Positions 18,556-27,225 of a DNA stretch of 34,080 nt are shown piece after piece. Source of the stretch: Aeromicrobium sp. (GTDB taxonomy: Bacteria > Actinomycetota > Actinomycetes > Propionibacteriales > Nocardioidaceae); NCBI GenBank assembly GCA_023257515.1, contig JALRCA010000005.1, positions 1 to 34,080 on the forward strand, given 5' to 3'. The position numbers and the translations under genes are program-made. The notes beneath the pieces are model-generated. The model was not told where the DNA came from, ran no database searches, and saw only the letters and a program-made list of their open reading frames with translations. Numbering within the stretch: the first letter of the stretch is position 1; each line of letters begins with the position of its first letter.

Positions 18556-18825
18556 ATGTCGAAGACGTTCTGGACGTACACCGCCGCGCGCCTCGGGATC
18601 TTCGCCGCGGTGTACGCCGTGATCTTCGTCGTGGGCTCGTTCGTGTTCGAGCTCAGCACGCTCACGAACCTGTTCGTGCTGCTCGTCGCGCTCGTGATCT
18701 CGTCGGTCATCTCGATCTTCGCGCTGTCGGGCCTGCGCAACCGGCTCGCGGCCGAGATCCAGGGTCGCGCGGAGCGCATGAGCGCCCGCATCGAGGAGTC
18801 GCGCAGTGCCGAAGACGTCGACTGA
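18556..18825 (+). CDS. DUF4229-family membrane protein
   Basis: An 89-residue protein with two membrane helices (about 9-30 and 36-60) and a charged C-terminal helix rich in Arg and Glu that may be coiled. The layout and motifs (YTAARLGIF at the start, then the [11 protein letters not shown] loop) match the actinobacterial DUF4229 family, whose function is unknown. Its last 20 bases overlap the start of the PLP enzyme gene in another frame, so the two are translated together. Confidence 0.8.
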   Translation: MSKTFWTYTAARLGIFAAVYAVIFVVGSFVFELSTLTNLFVLLVALVISSVISIFALSGLRNRLAAEIQGRAERMSARIEESRSAEDVD

Positions 18826-19873
18826 CGACCGCGCCTGGATCTCCGAGGCGGTCCGCCGCGTCGAGGCCGACGCGAACCGCAGCGCGGACACGCACCTGCA
18901 CGCGTTCCCGCTCGCGGTCGACGGGATCGACCTGTACCTGAAGGACGAGTCGGTCCACCCGACCGGCAGCCTCAAGCACCGGCTCGCGCGGTCGCTGTTC
19001 CTGTACGCGCTGTGCAACGGCTGGGTCGGACCGGACTCGACGATCATCGAGGCCTCGAGCGGCTCGACGGCCGTCAGCGAGGCCTACTTCGCGCGGCTCG
19101 TCGGCCTGCCGTTCGTCGCGGTCATGCCGGCCACGACCAGCCCCGAGAAGATCGCGCTCATCGAGTTCCACGGCGGGCGGTGCCACCTGGTCGACGACCC
19201 GGGCACGGTCTACGAGGAGGCACGACGCCTCGCGGCCGAGACCGGCGGCCACTACATGGACCAGTTCACGTACGCCGAGCGGGCGACGGACTGGCGGGGC
19301 AACAACAACATCGCGGAGTCGATCTTCAGCCAGCTCTCCGAGGAGCCGCACCCGTGCCCCAGCTGGGTCGTGGTGGGCGCGGGCACTGGCGGCACGTCGG
19401 CCACGATCGGGCGTTACGTCCGCTACCGCCGGTTCGAGACCCGGGTCGCGGTCGCGGACCCCGAGGGGTCGGCGTTCTACGACGGCTGGGACCAGGACTC
19501 CTCCGACGTCACGACGAGCACGCCGTCACGCATCGAGGGCATCGGGCGGATGCGCATCGAGCCGTCGTTCGTGGGTGGCGTCATCGACGACATGGTGCGG
19601 GTGCCGGACGCGGCCTCGATCGCGACCGCGCGCTGGGTGTCGCACGTGCTCGGGCGACCGGTGGGCGGCTCGACGGGCACCAACGTGTGGGCCGCGCTGC
19701 AGCTCGTCGAGCGCATGCGGGCCGCGGGGGAGCAGGGCAGCATCGTCACGCTGCTGTGCGACGGCGGCGAGCGCTACCTGCACACGTACTTCGACGACGA
19801 CTGGATCGCCGCGCAGGGTCTCGACCTCGCGCCCTACGCGGCCGAGCTCGAGCAGTACGTCACGCCCCGATGA
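18806..19873 (+). CDS. PLP-dependent cysteine synthase family protein (Cds1-like)
   Basis: Fold-type II PLP enzyme of 355 residues. The PLP lysine is Lys57 in [11 protein letters not shown]; the substrate loop is [12 protein letters not shown]; the phosphate-binding glycine loop is [16 protein letters not shown]. The sequence differs from classical CysK/CysM and fits the Cds1 group, which in mycobacteria acts as an L-cysteine desulfhydrase making H2S, pyruvate and ammonia. That activity is inferred from family resemblance. GTG 18806 lies within the DUF4229 gene. The stop overlaps the end of menA on the other strand by 14 bases. A sulfide-producing enzyme among respiratory genes is a reasonable fit, but no regulation is visible. 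Confidence 0.85.
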   Translation: MPKTSTDDRAWISEAVRRVEADANRSADTHLHAFPLAVDGIDLYLKDESVHPTGSLKHRLARSLFLYALCNGWVGPDSTIIEASSGSTAVSEAYFARLVGLPFVAVMPATTSPEKIALIEFHGGRCHLVDDPGTVYEEARRLAAETGGHYMDQFTYAERATDWRGNNNIAESIFSQLSEEPHPCPSWVVVGAGTGGTSATIGRYVRYRRFETRVAVADPEGSAFYDGWDQDSSDVTTSTPSRIEGIGRMRIEPSFVGGVIDDMVRVPDAASIATARWVSHVLGRPVGGSTGTNVWAALQLVERMRAAGEQGSIVTLLCDGGERYLHTYFDDDWIAAQGLDLAPYAAELEQYVTPR

Positions 19874-20765
19874 CGAGCCCCAGCGCCAGACCGGCCGCGT
19901 AGAGCAGCTCGGCGACCCCGGTGTCCTTGAGCACCGGCACGAGCGACGGGCCGGTCGCGCCGCCCAGCACCGGCCGTGTCGCGCGGACCGCGACCGGGGC
20001 GAACACGAGGCCAAGCAGGGCCCATGGCGTGTCGAGCGCGGCGACCGCGAGACCTGCGAGGGCGACGACCACGAGCGCGACGTAGAGGCGGCGGGAGCCG
20101 GTGTCGCCGAGCACGACGGCCAGCGTCCGCTTGCCGGAGACGGTGTCGGTGGCGATGTCGCGCAGGTTGTTGGCGACGAGGATCGCGCAGGCCAGCGCGC
20201 CGACGCCGAACGCTGCGGCGACTGACGTCGTGGTGATCTCCTCGGCCTGCACGTACGTCGTGCCGAGCACCGCGACGAGGCCGAAGAACACGAACACACT
20301 GACCTCGCCCAGGGCGCGGTAGCCGTAGGGACTCGGGCCGCCGGTGTAGGTCCAGGCGGCGCCCAGTGCCACGACCCCGACGAGCAGCAGCCACCACGTG
20401 GTCGTGGCGGCGAGCGCGAGCCCGAGCACGGCACCGAGACCCAGGAACCCGAGCGCGGCCGTCTTGACCGCGCGTGGCGACGCCAGTCCGGAGCCGACGA
20501 GGCGCAACGGGCCGACCCGGTCGTCGTCGGTTCCGCGGATGCCGTCGGAGTAGTCGTTGGCGTAGTTGACGCCCACCTGCAGGGCGAGCGAGACGCCGAG
20601 CGCGAGCAGCGCCTTCCACCACACGAACCCGTCGGCGCGCACCGCCGCGCCGGTGCCGGCGAGCACGGGGGCGACCGCCGCCGGGAGCGTCCGGGGGCGC
20701 GCGCCGGCCAGCCAGAGCGCCAGGCCGGAGGGCGGGTTGCCGGGGGTGGGGGCGGTCGCGTTCAC
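19860..20765 (-). CDS. menA: 1,4-dihydroxy-2-naphthoate polyprenyltransferase
   Basis: UbiA-family membrane enzyme of 301 residues that attaches the polyprenyl tail to 1,4-dihydroxy-2-naphthoate, making demethylmenaquinone. The N-terminus carries the MenA-type start ([17 protein letters not shown]). The first Asp-rich motif is [17 protein letters not shown] (about 67-83) and the second is NNLRDIATD (about 195-203), both for Mg-diphosphate. About eight or nine hydrophobic helices follow the UbiA pattern. It is transcribed against its neighbours and convergent with the Cds1-like gene, sharing 14 bases at the stops; upstream it is divergent from a small membrane protein gene. Confidence 0.95.
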   Translation of the reverse strand: MNATAPTPGNPPSGLALWLAGARPRTLPAAVAPVLAGTGAAVRADGFVWWKALLALGVSLALQVGVNYANDYSDGIRGTDDDRVGPLRLVGSGLASPRAVKTAALGFLGLGAVLGLALAATTTWWLLLVGVVALGAAWTYTGGPSPYGYRALGEVSVFVFFGLVAVLGTTYVQAEEITTTSVAAAFGVGALACAILVANNLRDIATDTVSGKRTLAVVLGDTGSRRLYVALVVVALAGLAVAALDTPWALLGLVFAPVAVRATRPVLGGATGPSLVPVLKDTGVAELLYAAGLALGLVIGA

Positions 20766-20821
20766 GGCCGCCAGTCTGCCAGCGCGGCTCCCGACGCCCG
20801 TCGACGCCTTAGCCTGGGCTC

Positions 20822-21046
20822 ATGGCGACGCAGGAGAAGCCCTTCCCGTACGTGCTCGTGGGCATGACCGCGCTCATGGGCTTCGGGGGCATCCGTGCCG
20901 ACGCCGGTTGGCTCCAGGTCTCGGCACTCGTCGGTGCCGTGTTCCTCGCGGCTTGCGCGATCTATCAGGTGTGGCCTGAGGCCGAGGCCCCGGACGAGAC
21001 TGGCGAGGTCGACGACCCGTGGGACGACGAGGCCCCGCGTCCGTGA
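20822..21046 (+). CDS. Small membrane protein upstream of menE
   Basis: A 74-residue protein with two probable membrane helices (about 10-25 and 30-48) and a very acidic, Pro-rich C-terminus (residues 50-74). I do not recognise a named family. Its TGA overlaps the GTG start of menE (GTGA), so it is coupled to menE and is probably a real gene. It is divergent from menA with a 56-base gap that must hold both promoters. Confidence 0.75.
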   Translation: MATQEKPFPYVLVGMTALMGFGGIRADAGWLQVSALVGAVFLAACAIYQVWPEAEAPDETGEVDDPWDDEAPRP

Positions 21047-22086
21047 CCGCCTCGTTGCGCCCGGTCGGTGGTGAGCCGCGGGCGTTGCTCGCGCTGCTGA
21101 CCGAGTGGTGGGACGCCCCGGACGGTCCGCTCGTCGTCCGCACCTCCGGCAGCACCGGCACCCCCAAGGACGTCCTGCTGTCGCGGGACGCGTTGCGGGC
21201 CTCCGCGCTCGCCACGCACGCACGGCTCGGTGGACCCGGGCAGTGGCTGCTCGACCTGCCGACGTCCGGCGTCGCGGGACTCCAGGTGCTCGTGCGGTCC
21301 GTCGTGGCGGGGACGTCGCCGGTCGTCGTCGCCGAGCACCCCGACCTCGCGACAGCGCTCGCCGCGCTGGACGGCGACCGGACCTACGCCTCGCTCGTGC
21401 CCACGCAGCTGCACCGCCTCGACCGGGACGGGCGGCTCGGTGACCTGGCAGCGCTGGACGCGCTGCTCCTCGGCGGGGCGGCCGTCGACCCCGGCCTGCT
21501 CGCCCGCGCCGAGGCCGTCGGCGTCCGCGTGGTGCGCACCTACGGCATGAGCGAGACAGCCGGAGGCTGCGTCTACGACGGCGTGCCGCTCGACGGTGTC
21601 TCGCTCCGCATCGCCGACGGCGAGGTCCTGGTCGCGGGACCCGTGCTCTTCGACGGCTACGGCGACGAGCCGCGCACCGACGAGTGGTTCGCGACGGGCG
21701 ACCTGGGCGAGCTCGTCGACGGCGTCCTGAGCATCACCGGGCGCCGCGACGACGTGGTGAAGGTGGGCGGCGCCAAGGTGGCGCTGCCGGCGGTCGAGCG
21801 CGCCGTGCGTCAGGTGCCCGAGGTGGGCGACGCGGCCGTCGTCGCGGTGCCGGACGAGGAGTGGGGATCGCGCGTCGTCGCGTTCGTCGTGCCGTCCGAC
21901 GCCGTGTGGCTCGACGGGCTGCGGCCCGACGCGCTGCGCGACGCGCTCGTGGACCTCGGCCTCGCGCGGCGCTGGGCGCCGCGCGAGGTGGTGCTGGTCG
22001 ACGCGCTGCCACTGCTGCCGGGCGGCAAGGTGGACCGGGTCGGCCTGCGGGCGCGGGCCCACCGCCCTGACCCAGTCGAGTCCTGA
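21043..22086 (+). CDS. menE: o-Succinylbenzoate-CoA ligase (MenE)
   Basis: AMP-forming acyl-CoA synthetase that activates o-succinylbenzoate in menaquinone synthesis. From GTG 21043 it has 347 residues, shorter than the usual 450 or more, as is typical of actinobacterial MenE. Motifs are TSGSTGTPK (34-42, ATP P-loop), RTYGMSETAGG (A5), FATGDLGEL (A7), and VKVGGAKVALPAVE in the C-terminal subdomain. The C-terminal catalytic lysine is in PGGKVDRVGLR. An in-frame GTG at 21019 lies within the upstream gene. Assignment is supported by menA, menC and menD in the neighbourhood. Confidence 0.92.
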   Translation: MTASLRPVGGEPRALLALLTEWWDAPDGPLVVRTSGSTGTPKDVLLSRDALRASALATHARLGGPGQWLLDLPTSGVAGLQVLVRSVVAGTSPVVVAEHPDLATALAALDGDRTYASLVPTQLHRLDRDGRLGDLAALDALLLGGAAVDPGLLARAEAVGVRVVRTYGMSETAGGCVYDGVPLDGVSLRIADGEVLVAGPVLFDGYGDEPRTDEWFATGDLGELVDGVLSITGRRDDVVKVGGAKVALPAVERAVRQVPEVGDAAVVAVPDEEWGSRVVAFVVPSDAVWLDGLRPDALRDALVDLGLARRWAPREVVLVDALPLLPGGKVDRVGLRARAHRPDPVES

Positions 22087-22124
22087 GCTTGTCCTCCCGA
22101 GTCCTGAGCCTGTCGAAGGATCAG
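22080..22124. repeat. REP-like GTCCTGAGCYTGTC motif pair
   Basis: GTCCTGAGCTTGTCC begins at 22080 and GTCCTGAGCCTGTCGAAGGA begins at 22101, 21 bases apart in the same orientation. They span the menE stop and touch the end of the convergent SDR gene at 22121. From memory, the core CCTGAGC(C/T)TGTCGAAGG is a frequent dispersed intergenic sequence in high-GC bacteria; I could not check copy number here. Confidence 0.5.
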
Positions 22125-22771
22125 GCGGCCGTCGCCTCGGCGACCGGCGTGTCGCCGGAGACGAGGTTCCACTGCCGGCCGATGCCGTCGCCGGAGTCGA
22201 TCACGCGGGCGACCACCGCCGCGACGTCGGCTCGCGGCACGTCGCCGCGCGGGACGTCGGGGCCGAGCGCGACCTTTCCGGTGCCCGGGTCGTCGGTCAG
22301 TCGGCCGGGACGGATGATCGTCCAGTCCAGGCCGCTCTCGCGCAGCGCGACGTCGGCGTCGCGCTTGGCCTCGACGTAGGCACGCCACACGGGGTCGGTG
22401 TCCTCGGGCAGGGGATCGTCGACGTTGATCGCCGAGATCTGCACGAAGCGGTGGATGCCGGCGATCTTGGCGCCCTCGATCGACGTGAGCGATCCGCCCA
22501 GGTCGACGGTCTTCTTGCGCTCGATGTTGCCGTCGGGGCCGCCACCGGCGGCGAAGACCACGGCGTGCGCGCCGTCGAAGGCCTTGGCGAACGCCTCGGC
22601 GTCGTCGGCCTCGATGTCGAGGATGCGCACCCGGGCGCCCAGCTCCTCGAGCTCCTTGACCTGCGCGGGGTTGCGGACGAGCGCGAGCGGGACGTGCCCG
22701 TCGGCCACCAGCTGGGGGATGAGGAGACGGGCGATCTGCCCGTGCCCCCCGACGATCGCGATCGTGCTCAT
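22121..22771 (-). CDS. Atypical SDR, NAD(P)H-binding protein
   Basis: A 216-residue Rossmann protein of the atypical short-chain dehydrogenase group. The nucleotide loop is IVGGHGQIARLL near the N-terminus, followed by ALVRNPAQV, which suits NADP binding. The middle has VFAAGGG, VQISAINVDD in place of the catalytic Ser strand, and YVEAKRDAD, a YxxxK-like pair. WTIIRPGRLTDDPGTG matches the family. It may act as a reductase or as a redox-sensing binding protein; the substrate is unknown. It faces away from menC, with about 80 bases between the starts, and ends in the REP-like motif. Confidence 0.85.
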   Translation of the reverse strand: MSTIAIVGGHGQIARLLIPQLVADGHVPLALVRNPAQVKELEELGARVRILDIEADDAEAFAKAFDGAHAVVFAAGGGPDGNIERKKTVDLGGSLTSIEGAKIAGIHRFVQISAINVDDPLPEDTDPVWRAYVEAKRDADVALRESGLDWTIIRPGRLTDDPGTGKVALGPDVPRGDVPRADVAAVVARVIDSGDGIGRQWNLVSGDTPVAEATAA

Positions 22772-22853
22772 GACCTCACCTCCGGGGTCGAAGACTCTGT
22801 TGTCCTCTCCACCGTAGGTCGGGCTCCCGAATGCGCACGACTACGCTCAGGAC

Positions 22854-23804
22854 GTGGACCTGCACGTGTACGCGATCGACATGCCGACGCGCTTCCGCGG
22901 CATCACGCGACGCGAGGGCGTGCTGCTCGAGGGTCCCGCAGGGTGGGCGGAGTTCAGCCCGTTCCTCGACTACGACGACGCCGAGAGCGTGGCCTGGTGG
23001 CGCGCCGCGACGACCTCGGCGCAGGACCCGTGGCCCACGCCCGTGCGCGACCGGATCCCGGTCAACTGCACCGTCCCGGTCGTGGCGCCGGAGCATGCCG
23101 CGCGCATCGTGCACGACTCGGGGTGCCGCACGGCCAAGGTCAAGGTGGCCGATCCCGGCGCGTCGCTGTCGGACGACGCCGACCGCGTCGCGGCCGTCCG
23201 CGACGCGCTGGGTCCCGACGGTCAGGTGCGGGTCGACGCGAACGGCGGCTGGAGCGTCGACGAGGCGGTCGAGGCCGTCCGCGTGCTCGACGCCGCCGCC
23301 TCGCTGGAGTACGTGGAGCAGCCGTGCCGGACGGTCGAGGAGCTCGCCGTGGTGCGTCGTCGGGTCGACGTCCCCGTGGCCGCCGACGAGTCGATCCGCC
23401 GTGCCGCCGACCCGATGCGCGTGCGTGAGCTCGAGGCAGCGGACGTGGCGGTCCTCAAGGTCCAGCCGCTCGGCGGAGTCGCCGCGTGCCTGCGGATCGC
23501 CGAGCAGATCGGGCTGCCGGTCGTGGTGTCGAGCGCCGTGGAGTCGTCGGTCGGGCTGGCGGCGGGCATCGCGCTGGCGGCGGCGTTGCCGGAGCTGCCG
23601 CACGCCTGCGGTCTCGCGACCACGTCGCTGCTGTCGGGCGACGTCGTGCTCGACCGCCTCGTGCCGGTCGACGGCTCGCTGCCCGTGGGACGCGTGGCGC
23701 CCGACGCCGACGCGCTGGCCGCCGTCGCCGCCGACACGGCGACCCGCGAGCGCTGGCTCGGCCGCGTCGCGTCCGTCCGCGCCCTCGCCGAGGCCGCCGG
23801 ATGA
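22854..23804 (+). CDS. menC: o-Succinylbenzoate synthase
   Basis: Enolase-superfamily enzyme that dehydrates SHCHC to o-succinylbenzoate in menaquinone synthesis. The 316-residue protein has the catalytic KxK as AKVKVAD, metal ligands in VRVDANGGW, YVEQPC and VAADES, and the second catalytic lysine in VLKVQPLGG. GTG at 22854 starts the normal N-terminal capping domain. The stop at 23802-23804 overlaps an ATG (23801) that opens only a repeat-derived frame; the real menD begins 172 bases later, after the second palindromic module. Confidence 0.94.
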   Translation: MDLHVYAIDMPTRFRGITRREGVLLEGPAGWAEFSPFLDYDDAESVAWWRAATTSAQDPWPTPVRDRIPVNCTVPVVAPEHAARIVHDSGCRTAKVKVADPGASLSDDADRVAAVRDALGPDGQVRVDANGGWSVDEAVEAVRVLDAAASLEYVEQPCRTVEELAVVRRRVDVPVAADESIRRAADPMRVRELEAADVAVLKVQPLGGVAACLRIAEQIGLPVVVSSAVESSVGLAAGIALAAALPELPHACGLATTSLLSGDVVLDRLVPVDGSLPVGRVAPDADALAAVAADTATRERWLGRVASVRALAEAAG

Positions 23805-23816
23805 GCGCCCCGCCCG

Positions 23817-23935
23817 GACGCAATCTGAGGGATCACGGGTGCTGGAGCGACCGCAGTCCCTCGATCTCGCCCCGGCCCCGACGCAACCTGAGGGATCACG
23901 GCCGCCAGGGCGACCGCGATCCCTCGGACTGCGTC
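23817..23935. repeat. 119-bp composite palindromic module, copy 2
   Basis: Same length and layout as the module at 17930. The first 18 bases, GACGCAATCTGAGGGATC, are identical to copy 1, and the right end is the inverse with two mismatches. Two 40-bp palindromic elements lie at 23825-23864 and 23888-23927, again offset by 63 bp; GACGCAA(C/T) precedes both. The arms are more degenerate than in copy 1. It sits between menC and menD on a shared transcript, where it would fold into RNA hairpins. Confidence 0.85.
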
Positions 23936-23976
23936 CGCCCCTTCGCCGCCCAAACGTCGCGCGACGGAGCCGGCGC

Positions 23977-25527
23977 ATGAGCGCGTCGCAGGTCGCCCGG
24001 CGGCTCGTCGAGGTCCTGTGCCTCGCCGGCGTCACCGACGTCGTGCTCGCGCCCGGGTCGCGCTCGGGCCCGATCGCCGTCGGCCTGCACGCCGCCGACG
24101 CCGCGGGCGCACTCCGGCTCCACGTGCGCGTCGACGAGCGCGAGGCCGCGTTCCTCGCCCTCGGTCTCGCCAAGGCGTCCGGTCGTCCCGTGCCCGTGGC
24201 CACGACGTCGGGCACCGCGGTCGCCAACCTTCACCCCGCGATGCTCGAGGCACTGCACGCCGGCATCGGTCTCGTCGCGGTCACCGCCGACCGACCGGCG
24301 CGACTGCGGGGGACCGGTGCCAACCAGACCACCGACCAGCGCTCGATCTTCCCCGGGGTCGAGCTCGTCGACGACGTCGAGCGCCTGGTGCTCGCGCCCG
24401 ACCGTCCTCTCCAGCTCAACCTCGAGCTCGACGAGCCGCTGCTGGAGCCGGTCACCTGGTCGTTCCCGCCGCCCCGCCGCACGGGCCCGCCGCCGCGCGC
24501 CGCGACGACCACGACCCTGCCGCCCGGACCTCGCACGATCATGGTGGCCGGCGACTCGGCCGCCGCGGGAAGCGCGGCGCTCGCGCGCCGGGCCGGGTGG
24601 CCGCTGGTCGCCGAGCCCAGCTCCGGCGCGCGGACCGAGCAGGCGCTCACGGTCGGTCGGCTCCTCCTCGCGCATCCGTCGCTCGCCGGCCGCGTCCAGC
24701 GCATCGTCAGCGTCGGGCACGCGACGCTGACGCGCCCGGTCACGAACCTCCTGGCGCGCACCGACGTGGAGATCGTCCACGTCGGCGACGCGACGACGTT
24801 CCCGACCGTCGCGGGGCCGAACGTCACGTTCACGGACGCCGTGGAGGCGGACGGCGTCGCAGATCCTGCCTGGCTCGGGGAGTGGCGGGAGGCCGATCGA
24901 CGGGTGAGCCTCGCGGTCACCGAGCTCCTCGACGGCACGACCCCTCTCGACGTCGCCCGCACGGTGTGGGGGGCGGTCGCCGGAGGGCTGCTGGTCGCGG
25001 GCTCCTCCAACCCGATCCGCGACCTCGACGTGGTCGGCACCGCTGTCGACGACGGCCGTCTCGTGCTCGCCAACCGGGGTCTCGCCGGTATCGACGGCAC
25101 GATCTCGACGGCCGTCGGCGCGGCCCTCGCGCACCCCGGACGGCGGGCGCTCGCCCTGCTCGGCGACCTGACGTTCCTGCACGGCGCGAACGGACTGCTG
25201 CTGGGTCCGCACGAGCCACGCCCCGACCTCACGGTCGTCGTCGCGAACGACGACGGCGGCAGCATCTTCGCGACCCTCGAGCAGGGCGGACCCGAGCACG
25301 CCGCGGCGTTCGAGCGCGTGTTCGCGACGCCGACCGGGACCGACCTGGCCGCGCTGTGCGCCGCGCACGGTGTGGGTCACCGTCACGTGGTCCCTCGCGA
25401 TCTCGCGGCGGCGCTCGCCGAGCGCCCCCACGGCATCGAGGTCGTCGAGGTGCCTGTCGACCGGGCCGGCCGGCGCGAGCTAGACGCTGCCGTCAGGGCC
25501 GAAGCCAACCGCGTCCTGGGCACGTGA
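23977..25527 (+). CDS. menD: SEPHCHC synthase (MenD)
   Basis: Thiamine-diphosphate enzyme that joins 2-oxoglutarate and isochorismate in the first committed step of menaquinone synthesis. From ATG 23977 (GGAG at 23965-23968) it has 516 residues. The N-terminal Pyr domain has VVLAPGSRSGPIA and the cofactor-activating Glu54 in RVDEREAAFLALG, then ATTSGTAVANLHPA. The C-terminal PP domain has LLGDLTFLHGANGLL and VVANDDGGSIF. A longer open frame runs back through the repeat module and menC but encodes nothing family-like. With menC, menE and menA this gives most of the pathway from isochorismate; menF, menB and menH are not in the window. Confidence 0.94.
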   Translation: MSASQVARRLVEVLCLAGVTDVVLAPGSRSGPIAVGLHAADAAGALRLHVRVDEREAAFLALGLAKASGRPVPVATTSGTAVANLHPAMLEALHAGIGLVAVTADRPARLRGTGANQTTDQRSIFPGVELVDDVERLVLAPDRPLQLNLELDEPLLEPVTWSFPPPRRTGPPPRAATTTTLPPGPRTIMVAGDSAAAGSAALARRAGWPLVAEPSSGARTEQALTVGRLLLAHPSLAGRVQRIVSVGHATLTRPVTNLLARTDVEIVHVGDATTFPTVAGPNVTFTDAVEADGVADPAWLGEWREADRRVSLAVTELLDGTTPLDVARTVWGAVAGGLLVAGSSNPIRDLDVVGTAVDDGRLVLANRGLAGIDGTISTAVGAALAHPGRRALALLGDLTFLHGANGLLLGPHEPRPDLTVVVANDDGGSIFATLEQGGPEHAAAFERVFATPTGTDLAALCAAHGVGHRHVVPRDLAAALAERPHGIEVVEVPVDRAGRRELDAAVRAEANRVLGT

Positions 25528-25570
25528 GACGTCGCGCCCCGCGGGACTCCTCCCAGGGGACCATTTCGCC

Positions 25571-25589
25571 GTGACAGTCCTTGTGTCAC
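25571..25589. promoter_or_regulatory. GTGACA-N7-TGTCAC palindrome upstream of GMC/ALDH genes
   Basis: A 6-bp inverted repeat, GTGACA at 25571-25576 and TGTCAC at 25584-25589, lies 51 bases before the GMC oxidoreductase ATG. Size and position suit an operator for a dimeric regulator (for example the GntR or TetR type), but no regulator gene is adjacent. I see no clear -35/-10 pair. Confidence 0.45.
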
Positions 25590-25640
25590 GATGGCAGGAC
25601 CGTGGTGTGTCGCGCATCACGGCCCGCTGAGAGGGAGGCC

Positions 25641-27224
25641 ATGGGCGCCATCGAGACCTTCGACCACGTCGTCATCGGATCGGGGAGCGGCGGAGGTGTC
25701 GTCGCCGCGCGGCTCACCGAGGACCCCTCCGTACGAGTGCTGCTGCTCGAGGCCGGCCCGGTCGACGACGACGACATGATCCACCTGCCGGCCGCCTTCC
25801 ACACGCTGTTCAAGACGCGCTGGGACTGGGCGTACCAGACGACGCCGCAGAAGATGCTCGGAGGACGTCGCGCCGACTGGCCGCGCATGAAGGGCCTCGG
25901 CGGCTGCTCCTCGATGAACGCGATGATCTACATCCGCGGCAACCGCGCCGACTACGACGAGTGGCGCGACTCCTACGGTGCCGAGGGCTGGGGCTACGAC
26001 GACGTCCTGCCGTACTTCCGCAAGGCGGAGGGGAACACCCGGCTGCGCAACTCCTTCCACGGCAACGACGGTCCGCTGCACGTCGAGGACCGCCGCTACA
26101 CGCACGAGCTGTCCCACGCGTTCGTCGCGTCCGCCGTCGCCGACGGCCTCAAGGAGACCGACGACTTCAACGGCGCCGAGCAGGAGGGCGCCGGTCTCTA
26201 CCAGGTGACGTGTCGCAAGGGCCGGCGCTGGTCCGTGGCCGACGCGTACCTGCGTCCCGCGCTGCGCCGCCCCAACCTGACCCTGCGCACCGAGTCGTTC
26301 GTCACCACGGTCGACATCGAGAAGGGGCGCGCGGTCGGGGTCAGCTATGTGCGCGACGGCGTCGCGCAGCAAGTCCGCGTCAGCGGAGAGGTCGTCCTCG
26401 CCGGAGGCGCGGTCAACTCGCCCCAGACCCTCATGCTGTCGGGCGTGGGCCCGGCCGCGCACCTCGCCGAGCACGGGATCGAGGTCAAGGTCGACTCGCC
26501 GGGTGTGGGCCGGCACCTGCAGGACCACCCCGTCAGCGGCATCCTGGCGTACACGCGCGGGACCACCGACATGGCGGAGTTCCTCGACCTGCCGCACCTG
26601 CTGCAGGCGCAGAGGCTGGGTCGCGGACCCCTGAGCTCCAACGTGGCGGAGGCCGGGGCCTTCTTCACCTCGCGCGACGACCTCGAGGCGCCGGACCTGC
26701 AGATCCACATGACCCCCACGGGCTTCTACGACAACGGCCTGCACGAGCCGACGAGACGCGCGGTCACCGTCGCCCCGACGCTCGTGCGCGTCGAGAGCGA
26801 GGGCTACCTCAAGCTGCGATCGTCCGACCCGACGTGGCACCCCGAGATCGAGCCCGCGTACCTGGGCGAGCAGGCCGACGTCGACGCCATGGTGGCGGGC
26901 TACCGTCGCGCGCTCGACATCGTGCGCACCGGACCGCTGTCCGAGCTCGTCGAGGGGCCGTGGGAGCCCGCGACGTTCGAGCCGACCGACGAGGAGATCC
27001 TCGACGTCGTCTCGCGCCTGGGCCAGACGCTCTACCACCCCGTCGCGACGTGCGCGATGGGCACGCGAGACGACTCCGTCGTCGACCCGCAACTGCGCGT
27101 GCGCGGCGTCGAGGGCCTGCGCATCGCCGACGCCTCCGTCATGCCTCGCGTGCCGCGCGGCAACACGAACGCACCGACCATCATGATCGGCGAGAAGGCC
27201 GCCGACCTCATCAAGGGAGCCTGA
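25641..27224 (+). CDS. GMC-family FAD oxidoreductase (choline/alcohol dehydrogenase-like)
   Basis: Flavoprotein of 527 residues from ATG 25641 (GAGGGAGG just upstream). It has the FAD dinucleotide motif VVIGSGSGGGVVAARL near residue 10, GMC signature 1 (LGGCSSMNAMIYIRGN), signature 2 (GGAVNSPQTLMLSGVGPA), the catalytic His466 in LYHPVATCAMG, and the C-terminal NTNAPTIMIGEKAADLI. This family oxidises alcohols to aldehydes. It is followed after 1 base by an aldehyde dehydrogenase gene, so the pair probably converts an alcohol to an acid. Choline to glycine betaine (BetA/BetB) is one possibility, but the ALDH is not an obvious BetB, so the substrate is left open. Confidence 0.9.
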   Translation: MGAIETFDHVVIGSGSGGGVVAARLTEDPSVRVLLLEAGPVDDDDMIHLPAAFHTLFKTRWDWAYQTTPQKMLGGRRADWPRMKGLGGCSSMNAMIYIRGNRADYDEWRDSYGAEGWGYDDVLPYFRKAEGNTRLRNSFHGNDGPLHVEDRRYTHELSHAFVASAVADGLKETDDFNGAEQEGAGLYQVTCRKGRRWSVADAYLRPALRRPNLTLRTESFVTTVDIEKGRAVGVSYVRDGVAQQVRVSGEVVLAGGAVNSPQTLMLSGVGPAAHLAEHGIEVKVDSPGVGRHLQDHPVSGILAYTRGTTDMAEFLDLPHLLQAQRLGRGPLSSNVAEAGAFFTSRDDLEAPDLQIHMTPTGFYDNGLHEPTRRAVTVAPTLVRVESEGYLKLRSSDPTWHPEIEPAYLGEQADVDAMVAGYRRALDIVRTGPLSELVEGPWEPATFEPTDEEILDVVSRLGQTLYHPVATCAMGTRDDSVVDPQLRVRGVEGLRIADASVMPRVPRGNTNAPTIMIGEKAADLIKGA

Positions 27225-27225
27225 G

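Noticed and set aside
22831-23976. Long N-terminal extension of MenD
   Set aside because: The upstream part is an out-of-frame reading of menC and of the repeat module; MenD family proteins start near MSASQVARRL.
23801-23980. 59-codon ORF starting at the ATGA overlap with menC
   Set aside because: It consists almost wholly of the palindromic module and reads as Arg/Asp-rich repeat sequence; no family resemblance and no conserved-looking core.
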